Assembly: GCF_001070855.1 (NCBI RefSeq)
Contig: NZ_JVLH01000013.1
Span: forward strand, 107,070-171,069
Reading direction: 5' to 3'
Source: Trueperella pyogenes
GTDB lineage: Bacteria > Actinomycetota > Actinomycetes > Actinomycetales > Actinomycetaceae
DNA length: 64,000 nt
Each line of letters begins with the position of its first letter. The stretch's first letter is position 1. Position numbers and translations under genes: made by a program. This document shows positions 8,475 to 17,703 of the stretch, piece after piece. The notes under the pieces are model-generated. The model was not told the DNA's origin and did not search any database. It was given only the letters and a program-made list of their open reading frames with translations.

Positions 8475-10283
8475 TTACTTTTCAGAGCTAGTCTCTAAGT
8501 CCTCTTCGCCGCGCTTCTTCGGCTTCGCATCCACGCCAGCCTCCTTGCGCTGTGCAGGAGTAATGGGTGCAGGAGCATCGGTCAGCGGATCGTATCCGCC
8601 ACCCGACTTCGGGAAGGCGATGACGTCGCGAATTGATTCAGACTTGGTGAGCAGCGAAACAATTCGGTCCCATCCGAAGGCGATGCCGCCGTGCGGAGGA
8701 GCTCCGAACTTGAAGGCATCAAGGAGGAATCCGAACTGCGTTTGGGCTTCTTCCTCGCCAATACCCATGACCTTGAAGACGCGATTTTGGACGTCACGTC
8801 GGTGAATACGGATGGAGCCACCGCCGATTTCATTACCATTGCAGACAATGTCATAGGCGTAGGCCAAAGCATTCCCGGGATCCTGATCGAAAGTATCCAA
8901 CCACTCAGGCTTTGGCGAGGTGAAGGCGTGGTGGACAGCAGTCCAAGCGCTGTGCCCAAGAGCAACGTCACCTTCGGCCTCGGCATCTCCGGTCGGCTTG
9001 AAAAGAGGAGCGTCGACAACCCATGTAAACGCCCACGCGTCGGGATCGATCAGGTTGCAGCGCTTACCGATCTCGAGGCGGGCGGCGCCAAGCAGCTCGC
9101 GCGAGGCGGTGGGCTTACCAGCAGCGAAGAAAATGCAGTCACCAGGCTTGGCGCCAGTGGCCTCGGCGAGGCCAGCGCGCTCAGCTTCAGTGATGTTCTT
9201 TGCAACCGGACCGCCAAGGGTGCCTTCCTCATCAAGAGTGACGTAAGCAAGTCCCTTGGCCCCACGCGCCTTGGCCCATTCCTGCCACTTGTCGAAGGTG
9301 CGGCGAGGCTGAGAACCACCACCGGGCATCACGACTGCACCAACATAGGGTGCCTGGAAGACTCGGAAAGTCGTGTCCTTGAAGTACTCGGTCAGATCAA
9401 CAAGCTGGTATCCGAAACGAAGATCAGGCTTGTCAGAGCCGTATTTCTCCATCGCATCCTTGTAGGTCATGCGAGGAATCGGGGTCTGGAGATCGTAACC
9501 GATGAGGGCCCAGACATTCTTCAAAATCTCTTCTGCAACGGCAATGACGTCGTCCTGATCGACGAAGCTCATCTCAATATCAAGCTGTGTGAACTCCGGC
9601 TGACGATCTGCACGGAAGTCTTCATCACGATAGCAGCGTGCAATCTGGAAGTAACGTTCCATTCCGGCAACCATCAGCATCTGCTTGAAAAGCTGCGGGG
9701 ACTGCGGCAGCGCATACCAAGAACCGGGTGACAGACGTGCAGGGACAATGAAGTCACGCGCACCTTCAGGGGTGGAACGTGTCAGCGTCGGGGTTTCAAT
9801 TTCCACGAAATCGTGAGCGTAGAGAGTATCGCGAGCAGCACGCGAAACCTTCGAACGCAGGCGCAGCGCGTACTGCTCGGGTTCACGACGCAGATCAAGG
9901 TAACGGTACTTCAAACGCGTTTCTTCACCGACGTTGCCTGAGTCTTCCGCGTTGGAGGACACCTGGAAAGGAAGCGGCGCAGAAGTATTGAGAATCTCAA
10001 TATCGTCGCCCATGACTTCAATAGCACCCGTTGCGAGATTCGGGTTCTCGTTGCCTTCAGGACGAGCGCAAACCTCTCCGGTCACTTTCAAAACGAACTC
10101 GCTGCGCAATTCATGGGCAACGCGTTCATCTCGAACGACCACCTGCGCAATTCCCGAAGCATCACGGAGATCGATGAATGCAACACCACCGTGGTCACGA
10201 CGTCGATCGACCCATCCGGTCAAGGTGACGGTTTGGCCGACAAGGTCAAGGCCAAGCGTTCCAATATTGTGAGTGCGAAGCAC
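8475..10283 (-). CDS. aspS: aspartyl-tRNA synthetase
   Basis: Class IIb aminoacyl-tRNA synthetase, 602 residues. The N-terminal OB-fold binds the anticodon ([22 protein letters not shown]). The catalytic core follows with RYLDLRR, the [20 protein letters not shown] region and [18 protein letters not shown]; the bacterial GAD insertion domain comes next, then motif 3 (FGWDRI) near the C-terminus. I start it at the GTG at 10283 because AAAGGA is six bases upstream and the family begins at VLRTHNIG; longer in-frame extensions add about 28 unmatched residues. The charged tail after DAPAPIT is typical of actinobacteria. Whether it discriminates Asp from Asn tRNA cannot be told here. Confidence 0.97.
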   Translation of the reverse strand: MLRTHNIGTLGLDLVGQTVTLTGWVDRRRDHGGVAFIDLRDASGIAQVVVRDERVAHELRSEFVLKVTGEVCARPEGNENPNLATGAIEVMGDDIEILNTSAPLPFQVSSNAEDSGNVGEETRLKYRYLDLRREPEQYALRLRSKVSRAARDTLYAHDFVEIETPTLTRSTPEGARDFIVPARLSPGSWYALPQSPQLFKQMLMVAGMERYFQIARCYRDEDFRADRQPEFTQLDIEMSFVDQDDVIAVAEEILKNVWALIGYDLQTPIPRMTYKDAMEKYGSDKPDLRFGYQLVDLTEYFKDTTFRVFQAPYVGAVVMPGGGSQPRRTFDKWQEWAKARGAKGLAYVTLDEEGTLGGPVAKNITEAERAGLAEATGAKPGDCIFFAAGKPTASRELLGAARLEIGKRCNLIDPDAWAFTWVVDAPLFKPTGDAEAEGDVALGHSAWTAVHHAFTSPKPEWLDTFDQDPGNALAYAYDIVCNGNEIGGGSIRIHRRDVQNRVFKVMGIGEEEAQTQFGFLLDAFKFGAPPHGGIAFGWDRIVSLLTKSESIRDVIAFPKSGGGYDPLTDAPAPITPAQRKEAGVDAKPKKRGEEDLETSSEK

Positions 10284-10491
10284 TGGTTTTCCTTTCGTTG
10301 GTACCATCCGCGAGACGAGCGGCGGCACGGACATAATACCCCCAATGCTCCCCCACTCCTCGATCAAGGAGTCGACACCCTGAGTTCATTCGTTTGTTTT
10401 CATTCAACAATAATCTGCAGTACCAACAATCGAGGCGCGCATTTTGTAGACGCTGGCCAAAGTCTCAGGTGAAATGTGCAAGGATAATGCC
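10284..10491. other. divergent intergenic region between aspS and the MFS gene
   Basis: This is the longest gene-free stretch, 208 bases. It must hold promoters for both neighbours. A TATTAT box facing aspS lies at 10333-10338 but has no convincing -35 partner. An 18-base inverted repeat with ACTCCT/AGGAGT arms is near 10353-10370. An A/T-rich island at about 10385-10430 probably holds the MFS promoter. No tRNA or other RNA gene is visible. Confidence 0.35.
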
Positions 10492-11874
10492 ATGTCCCCA
10501 AGTCCCCGAGCTCAGGCATGGTCAAGTGCGGAAAAGGGACTCATGCTCTCCTCCGTCATCTTGATTACGCTTTCCGCTTTTGAATCGCTTGCAACGACCA
10601 CGATCATGCCGAACGTCGTTGCCTCTTTCCATGCAGACTCTTGGTTCGCAGTTTCTTCGGGTGCTGCTCTGATTACAAATTTGATTGCAAATGTCCTAGC
10701 AGGAGGTCTCAGCGATGCGTTGGGCGTCAAAAAGGTATTTGCCTGGGGATTAGGGCTTTTCTGCGTAGGACTATTAGTAAGCGCTCTCGCTCCCCATATC
10801 GCAGTATTCGTTCTCGGTCGGCTCATCCAGGGCCTGGGTGGAGGATTCATCATTGTCCCGCTCTACGTTCTTATCGGAGCAATCGCCACTCCCCTACACC
10901 GTCCACGCTACTTTGCAGCTTTTTCCCTATCTTGGGTCTTCCCTTCGCTCGTAGGACCCACCCTTGCTGGACTGATCGTGACATATATTGGATGGCGGGT
11001 GGTTTTTGGTTTAGCTCCCCTCCTCGCAGTATTCGGCGCGATTCCCCTTCATTCGGTTCTTAAAAAATTCTCGATCCCATCTCAAGGAGTTCTACCTTCT
11101 TCGCGCTTTGTACGACTGGCGCTAGGCAGCGGAATCGGTGTTTTCCTTCTACAGATTTCGGGTACTTTTACTTCGGTCTGGGCAATGGTGCTTGTGGGCT
11201 CTGCAGGTCTTACGCTCTCCGCAATAACGCTTCCGCGTCTGCTCCCTCCTGGCTCTTTTACTCTCAAGCGTGGCATCCCAGCACTTGTCATAACTCGTTT
11301 ACTCATGATGGGAGCGGTAACAGGCGCAGAAGTTGTATTGCCTTTACTTCTTCAACGTGTTCAGGGCTGGACTCCAAGTTCAGCCTCCCTCGTCGTTACT
11401 GCAAGCGCCCTATCCTGGGCTGCCGGCTCGGTGATCCAGTCCCATATCCACGTGGGCAAGAGCCGACTTAGGCTCCCACGAATCGGAATGGTCTTTGTTG
11501 TCATTGGCCTGGCTCCACTAACAATGCTTCTCCAGACATCCGCCCCTCACTGGCCAATCTTTATCGCCTGGCTCCTTGCTGGACTTGGCATTGGCCTCAC
11601 GCACTCTACGATCTCAGATCTCACGCTTGGGGCAACCGATCCCTCAATGCATGGACGAGCCTCCTCTTGGCTTCAGGTTGCGGACTCGGCCGGTGCAGCC
11701 GTAGAGCTTGCTTTCGTCTCTCTTGCGCTGGCTCTCTGGAGTGCTCTCGGATTCACGGGTGCCATTGCTTACCTCCCCGCAACCTTAGTCGCCCTCGGAG
11801 TCGCTGTCGTCGGTGTATTCGCGGCAATGAGAACGCGCGAGGAAGATCTTCTCCCCCGCGCGTCTGCTCAGTAA
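10492..11874 (+). CDS. major facilitator superfamily transporter (DHA2-like drug exporter)
   Basis: Predicted inner-membrane proton-driven exporter, 460 residues with about a dozen hydrophobic helices. The N-terminal half has the pattern of drug-proton antiporters: FESLATTTIMPNV in helix 1, GLSDALGVKK in the motif-A loop between helices 2 and 3, GRLIQGLGGG in helix 4, and an antiporter motif-C-like GPTLAGLI in helix 5. The ATG at 10492 is preferred over an in-frame ATG at 10474 because AAGGA lies seven bases before it. It is one of three plus-strand genes in the window and converges on the DEAD-box helicase with a gap of only 12 bases. No adjacent regulator gives a hint of the substrate. Confidence 0.88.
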   Translation: MSPSPRAQAWSSAEKGLMLSSVILITLSAFESLATTTIMPNVVASFHADSWFAVSSGAALITNLIANVLAGGLSDALGVKKVFAWGLGLFCVGLLVSALAPHIAVFVLGRLIQGLGGGFIIVPLYVLIGAIATPLHRPRYFAAFSLSWVFPSLVGPTLAGLIVTYIGWRVVFGLAPLLAVFGAIPLHSVLKKFSIPSQGVLPSSRFVRLALGSGIGVFLLQISGTFTSVWAMVLVGSAGLTLSAITLPRLLPPGSFTLKRGIPALVITRLLMMGAVTGAEVVLPLLLQRVQGWTPSSASLVVTASALSWAAGSVIQSHIHVGKSRLRLPRIGMVFVVIGLAPLTMLLQTSAPHWPIFIAWLLAGLGIGLTHSTISDLTLGATDPSMHGRASSWLQVADSAGAAVELAFVSLALALWSALGFTGAIAYLPATLVALGVAVVGVFAAMRTREEDLLPRASAQ

Positions 11875-11886
11875 TGTAGTTGTCGC

Positions 11887-13875
11887 TCAGCGTCCGAAAC
11901 GACGTCCCTTCCCCAACTTCTTCGAGGCCGATTTCCGCTGAGGTTGCGTAGCTCTCCCACCCCTAAACGAGGATTTTTCGCCGAACTCGCGACCGCCTCG
12001 GCGATCATCACGGCGATGATCATCTCCATGGCCTAAACGGTGCCCACGTCCGCGGTCCATGCGGGACTTAGCTAAATCCCGGGAATCTTTTCGTGAAAGC
12101 GAAGCCTTCTTCGGGGAATGAGCCTTCCCATCGGGTCCCTCATCAACGCGGATTCTCAGTGCGCGACCTGAAACATGCGCCTTTGAGATCCGAGCCATGG
12201 CATCCGGACGAAGGTCTGTATGAATTTCGACTAGAGAGAAGGTCGGGTAGATATCAATATGACCGATATCTGCACCGGCAATACCGCCTTCACCGGTGAT
12301 TGCTCCGACGATCGCACCGGGCTTGACGCGGTCCTTCTTCCCTACTTCGATGCGGTAGCGCGTACCAGTCCCGACTGTGTGCCGAGGTGAAGAACCCTGT
12401 TTACGCGCCTTGAGTGGGTGGTCGTTGTCGCGGCCTCCCTCAAAGTGAGCGCGTGCAAATTCGCCCGATTCGTCAAGTTCTTCCTCGCGACGAATCTTTC
12501 CATTACCGCGACGATCCTCGCTGATGCGCGCAGCGGGTCCTTCATCCCCCACTGCCTGGGCAAGAAGTGCAGCCGCAATATCCTCAATATCCAATGAGGT
12601 AGTGTCATGGACCTCATCAAGAAGCTGCCGGTAAAGATCAAGTCGTCCACGTTCAATACGCGCGCCAATGGCATCCAAGATTCTGCTGGCTCTGAACTGT
12701 GAGACAGCAGCGGGTGAAGGAATCTCAACCTCTTCCATGGGGGTACCGGTAAGCTTCTCGATCTTGCGAAGTCGGCCATGTTCCCGAGGCGTGAAGAAGG
12801 TTAACGAGCGCCCTTCACGCCCGGCGCGCCCAGTACGTCCAATTCGGTGTACATAAGCTTCTGCTTCACGGGGAACGTCGAAGTTGACGACCAATCCAAT
12901 TCGTTCAACATCGAGGCCTCGAGCTGCAACATCGGTTGCAACCAGAACGTCGAGGGAGCCGTTCTTTAGACGCTCCACCATGCGTTCGCGTTCGGTCTGC
13001 GCAACATCACCCGAAATACCTGCGGCCTTAAACCCCCGCGAGTTCAGTTCAAGAGCAATCTCCTCAACATCCAGACGCGTGCGGACAAAGACAATTGCAG
13101 CATCAGATTCTTGCGTGCTCTGATGTTGCGCTCGAGTAGCAAGAACGCGCGAAAGCGCACCAATCTTGTGCTTGTAAGGAACAACAGCATAGGTTTGGTG
13201 AATCGTATCAACAGTTGAAGACTCTTCAGAAACAGCAATCTTCAGAGGATCTTTCAAATGCGTTTGCGCAATTTTTTCAATTGCGGCTGGCATTGTTGCA
13301 GAAAAGAGGGCCGTCAAACGATCATCAGGAACTGAGGAGGTAATAGTCTCAACGTCTTCTGCGAAGCCCATGCGAAGCATTTCATCTGCTTCATCAAGCA
13401 CCAACATAACGACGTTGCTGAGATCCAACGCACCTTTCTCAATAAGGTCGATCACGCGGCCGGGAGTACCGACAACGACCTGCGCACCGCGCTTAAGCGC
13501 GCCGATCTGAGGACCGTAAGCAGAGCCCCCATAGACGGGCACGACGTCGATATCACGGCTCTGCGCGGCAAAATCAGAAATCGCCTGAGCGGACTGCATT
13601 GCCAATTCGCGCGTAGGCGCGAGAACAAGTGCCTGTACATGCCGTTGATCTGAATCAATCAAAGCTAAGAGCGGCAGACCAAATGCAGCGGTCTTTCCCG
13701 TTCCTGTCTGAGCAATTCCAACGACGTCATGGAAGTCGAGAAGCGCAGGGATTGCCTCAGCCTGGATAGGAGTTGGAACCTCATAGCCCATGTGAGTAAT
13801 GGCTTTGAGGAGATCATCAGGCAGTCCAAGATCTGCGAAAGTAGTCTCGGTAGTGTTTTCAGGTGCAGTGGACAC
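11887..13875 (-). CDS. deaD: DEAD-box ATP-dependent RNA helicase with DbpA-type RNA-binding domain
   Basis: RNA helicase of the DeaD/CsdA type, used in ribosome assembly, mRNA turnover and cold adaptation; 662 residues. In order: Q motif (FADLGLPDDLLKAI...PTPIQ), Walker A AQTGTGKT, the DEAD box in LVLDEADEML, SAT, and in the second RecA domain ATDVAARGLD and HRIGRTGRAG. After a linker, a DbpA-like RNA-binding fold (about residues 500-590) carries RYRIEVGKKDRVKPG. The basic tail rich in Arg, Gly and Lys (about 595-662) is typical of actinobacterial members. The start is GTG with AAGGA five bases upstream. An untranslated stretch of about 150 bases separates it from the hisS terminator, long enough for a cold-responsive leader, but I see no specific motif. 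Confidence 0.95.
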   Translation of the reverse strand: MSTAPENTTETTFADLGLPDDLLKAITHMGYEVPTPIQAEAIPALLDFHDVVGIAQTGTGKTAAFGLPLLALIDSDQRHVQALVLAPTRELAMQSAQAISDFAAQSRDIDVVPVYGGSAYGPQIGALKRGAQVVVGTPGRVIDLIEKGALDLSNVVMLVLDEADEMLRMGFAEDVETITSSVPDDRLTALFSATMPAAIEKIAQTHLKDPLKIAVSEESSTVDTIHQTYAVVPYKHKIGALSRVLATRAQHQSTQESDAAIVFVRTRLDVEEIALELNSRGFKAAGISGDVAQTERERMVERLKNGSLDVLVATDVAARGLDVERIGLVVNFDVPREAEAYVHRIGRTGRAGREGRSLTFFTPREHGRLRKIEKLTGTPMEEVEIPSPAAVSQFRASRILDAIGARIERGRLDLYRQLLDEVHDTTSLDIEDIAAALLAQAVGDEGPAARISEDRRGNGKIRREEELDESGEFARAHFEGGRDNDHPLKARKQGSSPRHTVGTGTRYRIEVGKKDRVKPGAIVGAITGEGGIAGADIGHIDIYPTFSLVEIHTDLRPDAMARISKAHVSGRALRIRVDEGPDGKAHSPKKASLSRKDSRDLAKSRMDRGRGHRLGHGDDHRRDDRRGGREFGEKSSFRGGRATQPQRKSASKKLGKGRRFGR

Positions 13876-14025
13876 AGTATTCCTTACAATTAGCGTCGCT
13901 CAGGGTCGACTTCACGGATGAAGCGCGACCCCACACCGTTTTCACCGCCGAGGCTATGCTCGACCACCATTGGGTAGCGCCTCGTTGCCTAGCAAGGCTA
14001 TCAGGTCAATGCTCTAGAAACAGTA

Positions 14026-14057
14026 GTGCCTTCGGTGAGATCGCACACCGAAGGCAC
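14026..14057 (-). terminator. intrinsic terminator of hisS
   Basis: A perfect 12-bp stem (14026-14037 with 14046-14057) and an eight-base loop begin seven bases after the hisS stop. The T content that follows on the minus strand is moderate (TACTGTTTC). Confidence 0.85.
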
Positions 14058-14064
14058 CTGAAGC

Positions 14065-15420
14065 TTAGTCGTTCGAGGCTTGCGTAGGAACGATCGAGGG
14101 ATGAAGATCCTCTACCGGAGGCTGCCAACTATAGATATCAGCTTGCACCTGCTCACCTGAACGTATGTCTTTAACGGTATCCGCTTCGCCTTCGCTTCCT
14201 GGGAACCACACGAAGGGAATCCCGCGCTTGTCAGCAAACTTAATCTGTTTGCCAAACTTCGCCGCGCTGGGGGCAACATCGGTGGGAATTCCGCGCTTGC
14301 GCAAGATCGTCGCAAGAGCGTTGCAGTGTTGGCGTTGTTCCTCGTCCGCAACTGCAATAACAACGCATGTAGGCACCTTACGAGAAGCTGTCACCATATC
14401 CTGCGAAAGGATCCGTGACACCAAGCGAGAAACACCGATAGAGAGGCCAACACCGGGATAGCTTCGCTTTCCGTCTTTGGCAAGAGAATCGTAACGTCCA
14501 CCAGAACAGATCGACCCCAGGTCCTCGTGACCAACGATTTCGCTCTCGTAAACGGAACCCGTGTAGTAATCCAGTCCACGCGCGATCTTTAGGTCAGCCA
14601 GAACAACACCGGGCATCGCAGCACCGGCTTGCTCAACCAATGCACACAGTTCATCCAAGCCCTGGGTGAGTGTTTCACTCGATACGCCAAGTGCGTTAAC
14701 CTCTGAGCGCAGATGCTTTGAATCCTCGGTACGGATCTGTGCCATACGCAAGAGTACGTCGATTTGCGGCTGCTCAAGCCCGGCCTCGGCAAGCTCTTCA
14801 GCCACGCCTTCAGGCCCAATTTTGTCAAGTTTATCGAGGCCGCGGAGTGCGGACTCAACATCATCGACACCGAGCCCCTCACAAATTCCCTGGACAACCT
14901 TGCGGTTATTGACCAAGACGTGAACGGGAGGGATCGGCAAAGACATCAAAGCCTCAGCCATCACCAAGGGCAGATCGACTTCGTAGTGGAACGGCAACTC
15001 CCCCAAGCCGACGACATCGATATCAGCCTGAGTGAACTCGCGGAAGCGACCGTCCTGTGGGCGTTCACCACGCCAGACCTTTTGAATCTGATAACGCTTA
15101 AACGGAAAATCGAGCTCGTTTGCGTTCTCAATGACGTATCTTGCGAAGGGCACGGTTAAATCAAAGTGAAGTCCCATCTGGCGTTCTTTGGAAGAGCGCT
15201 GTCCCTCATCTTTCAGTGCCTGCAAGCGATCCAGAACATAGATCTCTTTCGAGGTTTCGCCCTTGGATTGAAGCTGTTCAAGTGTTTCAACCGCTCGAGT
15301 TTCGATACCCGCAAATCCATGGAGCTCAAATACAGAACGGATGTGATCAAGAATCGCTTGTTCAACGATGCGGCCCTGTGGGAGCCACTCGGGAAATCCT
15401 GAAAGTGAAGTACGTGCCAT
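14065..15420 (-). CDS. hisS: histidyl-tRNA synthetase
   Basis: Class II histidyl-tRNA synthetase, 451 residues, within the usual range. Visible are the N-terminal catalytic core (FPEWLPQGR, GIETRAVETLEQL), motif 2 in LHFDLTVPFARYV and YQIQKVWRGERPQ, the two histidine-binding signatures (ARGLDYYTGSVYE and CSGGRYDSLAKDG), motif 3 around GVGLSIGVSRL, and a C-terminal anticodon-binding domain (CVVIAVADEE...RGIPTDVAP). The start MARTSLSGFPEW is chosen because an AGGG lies just upstream and the family begins there; the upstream extension in the same frame is unmatched. It follows the metallo-beta-lactamase-fold gene by 64 bases in the same operon and ends at a strong terminator. Confidence 0.97.
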   Translation of the reverse strand: MARTSLSGFPEWLPQGRIVEQAILDHIRSVFELHGFAGIETRAVETLEQLQSKGETSKEIYVLDRLQALKDEGQRSSKERQMGLHFDLTVPFARYVIENANELDFPFKRYQIQKVWRGERPQDGRFREFTQADIDVVGLGELPFHYEVDLPLVMAEALMSLPIPPVHVLVNNRKVVQGICEGLGVDDVESALRGLDKLDKIGPEGVAEELAEAGLEQPQIDVLLRMAQIRTEDSKHLRSEVNALGVSSETLTQGLDELCALVEQAGAAMPGVVLADLKIARGLDYYTGSVYESEIVGHEDLGSICSGGRYDSLAKDGKRSYPGVGLSIGVSRLVSRILSQDMVTASRKVPTCVVIAVADEEQRQHCNALATILRKRGIPTDVAPSAAKFGKQIKFADKRGIPFVWFPGSEGEADTVKDIRSGEQVQADIYSWQPPVEDLHPSIVPTQASND

Positions 15421-15484
15421 AATCCCTATTCTTTCACGGAGGAGCTCAGCTGTCGGCCCGAGCCGCGGGTAGACGAGAGCGAAA

Positions 15485-16228
15485 TTAACCGATGCTCTTC
15501 GCGCGACGTAGATAGGCATTATTCGCCAGTTCATCACCCATCGTCGTCGCTACAGAGTGCCCGGGGAAAAGAATTGTCTGTGGATCAATCACATTTGCAA
15601 GGGTTCGCAAAGTATGCCGCATCTGGGTCTCATCACCGCCGGGCATATCAGTTCGTCCCACAGAACCGGCAAAAATAACGTCACCACTGAGCGCCCAGGG
15701 AACAACAACCCCAGTGTCTAGAGCGCGCACGCCGTTCCAATAGACAGTGAGTACCGAGGCTCCCAAGAAAAGCGCCGAGCCTTCAGTATGTCCGGGAGCA
15801 GGAACCATCCTGAGAACAAGTCCAGGAACGTACTCAAAGGAGTCGACCGGGCATTCTTTGATCACTGAGGGCTTGCGCCATCCTTCACTCACTTCTTCCG
15901 GAAGTGGGAGCGATACGTAGGATGCTGGATCGTCGAGGCGGTATGCGTCGGGTCCTGGGATCCAGACGGGTGCAGGCCCCTCCGGCGCCCACGACGCAAC
16001 CTCAGCACAATCCCAGACATGGTCAGCATGACCATGCGTCGCTAAAACGGCGCCAACGTATGCTCCGTCTTCCTCGAGCGCCCGACGAATTTCTTCACGC
16101 ACGCCAAAAGAAGGGTCGACAACAAGCGCTCCCACTTGTCCGTCTCCCTGAGACTGCGGCGTAATCACACAGCAATTCGCGCCATAGAAGGGGGTGGGGA
16201 TAACGTGGATTCGAATGTTCTCATTCAC
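15485..16228 (-). CDS. metallo-beta-lactamase-fold hydrolase, glyoxalase II-like
   Basis: Zinc hydrolase of the MBL superfamily, 247 residues. The metal-binding motif THGHADH is at about residues 64-70, with further ligands in GHTEGSALFLG and FPGHS. The domain resembles hydroxyacylglutathione hydrolases; since actinobacteria generally lack glutathione, the substrate is probably another thiol ester or small metabolite. I place the start at the GTG at 16228, which overlaps the DUF349 stop in a GTGA, so translation is likely coupled. An in-frame TTG further upstream would add ten residues overlapping the previous gene. The order DUF349, MBL, hisS is common in actinobacteria. Confidence 0.88.
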   Translation of the reverse strand: MNENIRIHVIPTPFYGANCCVITPQSQGDGQVGALVVDPSFGVREEIRRALEEDGAYVGAVLATHGHADHVWDCAEVASWAPEGPAPVWIPGPDAYRLDDPASYVSLPLPEEVSEGWRKPSVIKECPVDSFEYVPGLVLRMVPAPGHTEGSALFLGASVLTVYWNGVRALDTGVVVPWALSGDVIFAGSVGRTDMPGGDETQMRHTLRTLANVIDPQTILFPGHSVATTMGDELANNAYLRRAKSIG

Positions 16229-17538
16229 GACAGTGATGAGGAAATCTGATCGAACCAAGCCTGCTTCGTTTCCAGTGCCTGCGTCAGCTCGCGAACCTTC
16301 GCCTCATTACCCGAGGCTTTTGCTTCTTCAAGGTCAGCGCGCAACTGATCGAGCTGTTCTTCAAGCTGACCAAGCATTCCCGTGGCACGAGCACGAGTCT
16401 CGGGGTTCGTACGGCGCCATTCAGCTTCTTCGGCCTTACGAAGCTCATCTTCAACTGCACGAAGCCGGGCTTCGATCTTACGGAAGTGCTCTGAAGGAAC
16501 ACGACCAATCTCAGCCCAACGATCTTGAATCGACCTCAGAGCAGCCTTGGCCTCTTCTTGGTTAGTAATCGGCAGAAGTGCTTCTGCTTCCTTCAGCAGA
16601 TCTTCTTTTGCGCTCAGATTCGCTTGGTACTCGGAGTCAACGGCAAGATCATTGCGGTGACGCGCATCGAAGAAGGCCTGCTGGGCAGCGCGGAATCGCG
16701 CCCACAGCGCATCATCTTCACGACGAGAAGCACGCGGCGCACGCTTCCATTGCTCCATCAATTCACGGAAGGCATTGGAGGTTTCACCCCAATTGGTCGA
16801 GTCCTTCAAAGCTTCTGCACGAGCAATAATTTCTTCCTTAACGCGCTTTGCCTGCCCTTGTCGTTCATCGAGCTCAGAGAAATACTGCCGACGACGACGA
16901 TCAAATTGCGTACGGGTCGCGGAGAAGCGCTTCCACAGTTCATCTTCTGCGGCCTTATCCAAGCGCGGTCCACGACGCTGGAGTTGCTTCCATTCTTCAA
17001 GCAGATCGCGAAGTACCTGTCCCGATTGCTTCCAGTGAATCTTGCTGGATTCTCTAGCAAGAATCGCCTCCGCACGCTCAACAAGAGCAGTGCGCTCCTC
17101 CAGAGCGTGTTCCTTTGCGAGGCGACGTTCTTCCTTCGCTTCTTCCTTACGAGCTTGAGCCCGCTCCTCTACGGCTTGGACACGTGCGCGCAGTGCGGGG
17201 AGATCACCAATAGCATTGGGTTGGTCAACAGCTTCTTTAAGCGTTGCAAGGGTCTGGTCAATCTCCTTCGGCCCAAGGCTTGCCAAGCGGTCTTCAAAGA
17301 GCTTAATCGTCGCTTCGAGGTCCGCGTAGCGACGCGTGTAAAGCGCGAAAGGATCCGATGGAAGTCCCTCAGGGAAGGATCCGATCATTCGCTCAGTATC
17401 ACCGTCTTGAACCCACACATTTCCCTGGGAATCAATTCGACCAAAATCGATCGAAAGCTCGGTCGTTGCGACCGGTTCGACAGTACGTGCAGCGGCGACT
17501 TCAGGCTCAGCGGCCTGGGTTTCAGGCGAAGTAGTCAC
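16225..17538 (-). CDS. DUF349 domain-containing coiled-coil protein
   Basis: 437-residue protein made of repeated three-helix DUF349 units (about residues 120-420), each marked by a W near a basic cluster, as in SKIHWKQSGQVLRDLLEEWKQ, TNWGETSNAFRELMEQWKR and the following DDALWARFRAAQQAFF. The N-terminal 60 residues are Ala/Glu/Pro rich and lack structure, then LSIDFGRIDSQGNVWVQ forms a small beta segment. The function of the family is not settled; the unit resembles RNA- or ribosome-associated helical bundles. The start is the GTG at 17538 with AAGGA five bases upstream. Its stop overlaps the start of the MBL gene. Confidence 0.87.
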   Translation of the reverse strand: MTTSPETQAAEPEVAAARTVEPVATTELSIDFGRIDSQGNVWVQDGDTERMIGSFPEGLPSDPFALYTRRYADLEATIKLFEDRLASLGPKEIDQTLATLKEAVDQPNAIGDLPALRARVQAVEERAQARKEEAKEERRLAKEHALEERTALVERAEAILARESSKIHWKQSGQVLRDLLEEWKQLQRRGPRLDKAAEDELWKRFSATRTQFDRRRRQYFSELDERQGQAKRVKEEIIARAEALKDSTNWGETSNAFRELMEQWKRAPRASRREDDALWARFRAAQQAFFDARHRNDLAVDSEYQANLSAKEDLLKEAEALLPITNQEEAKAALRSIQDRWAEIGRVPSEHFRKIEARLRAVEDELRKAEEAEWRRTNPETRARATGMLGQLEEQLDQLRADLEEAKASGNEAKVRELTQALETKQAWFDQISSSLS

Positions 17539-17668
17539 GATATTCCTTCGAGGTTGGGACAGTTTCCCATCCGACGCGATGCATGGATTTTCCACACAGG
17601 CATACCTTCAGCGGTACATGCTCCATCCTAAAGGAAAAAACCGCCAATCTCATAAAAAATAGGCTGAC

Positions 17669-17696
17669 GTCTCACAAGGTTGCCTCAAAATGAGAC
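17669..17696 (-). terminator. weak terminator candidate after rel
   Basis: GTCTCA (17669-17674) can pair with TGAGAC (17691-17696), eight bases after the rel stop, and two T runs follow on the minus strand (in CCTATTTTTTATG and GCGGTTTTTTCC). The stem is only 6 bp, so the call is tentative. The rest of the 165-base gap before the DUF349 gene shows nothing else. Confidence 0.4.
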
Positions 17697-17703
17697 AGCG
17701 TTG

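Noticed and set aside
8691..9731. 346-codon plus-strand open frame opposite aspS
   Set aside because: Shadow frame of aspartyl-tRNA synthetase.
13876..14064. Possible tRNA or small RNA in the gap between the helicase and hisS
   Set aside because: No cloverleaf or T-loop sequence; only the hisS terminator and a short GCCT/AGGC hairpin are present.
16525..17631. 368-codon plus-strand open frame opposite the DUF349 gene
   Set aside because: The DUF349 repeats on the minus strand account for the sequence; the reverse reading is unlike any protein I know.
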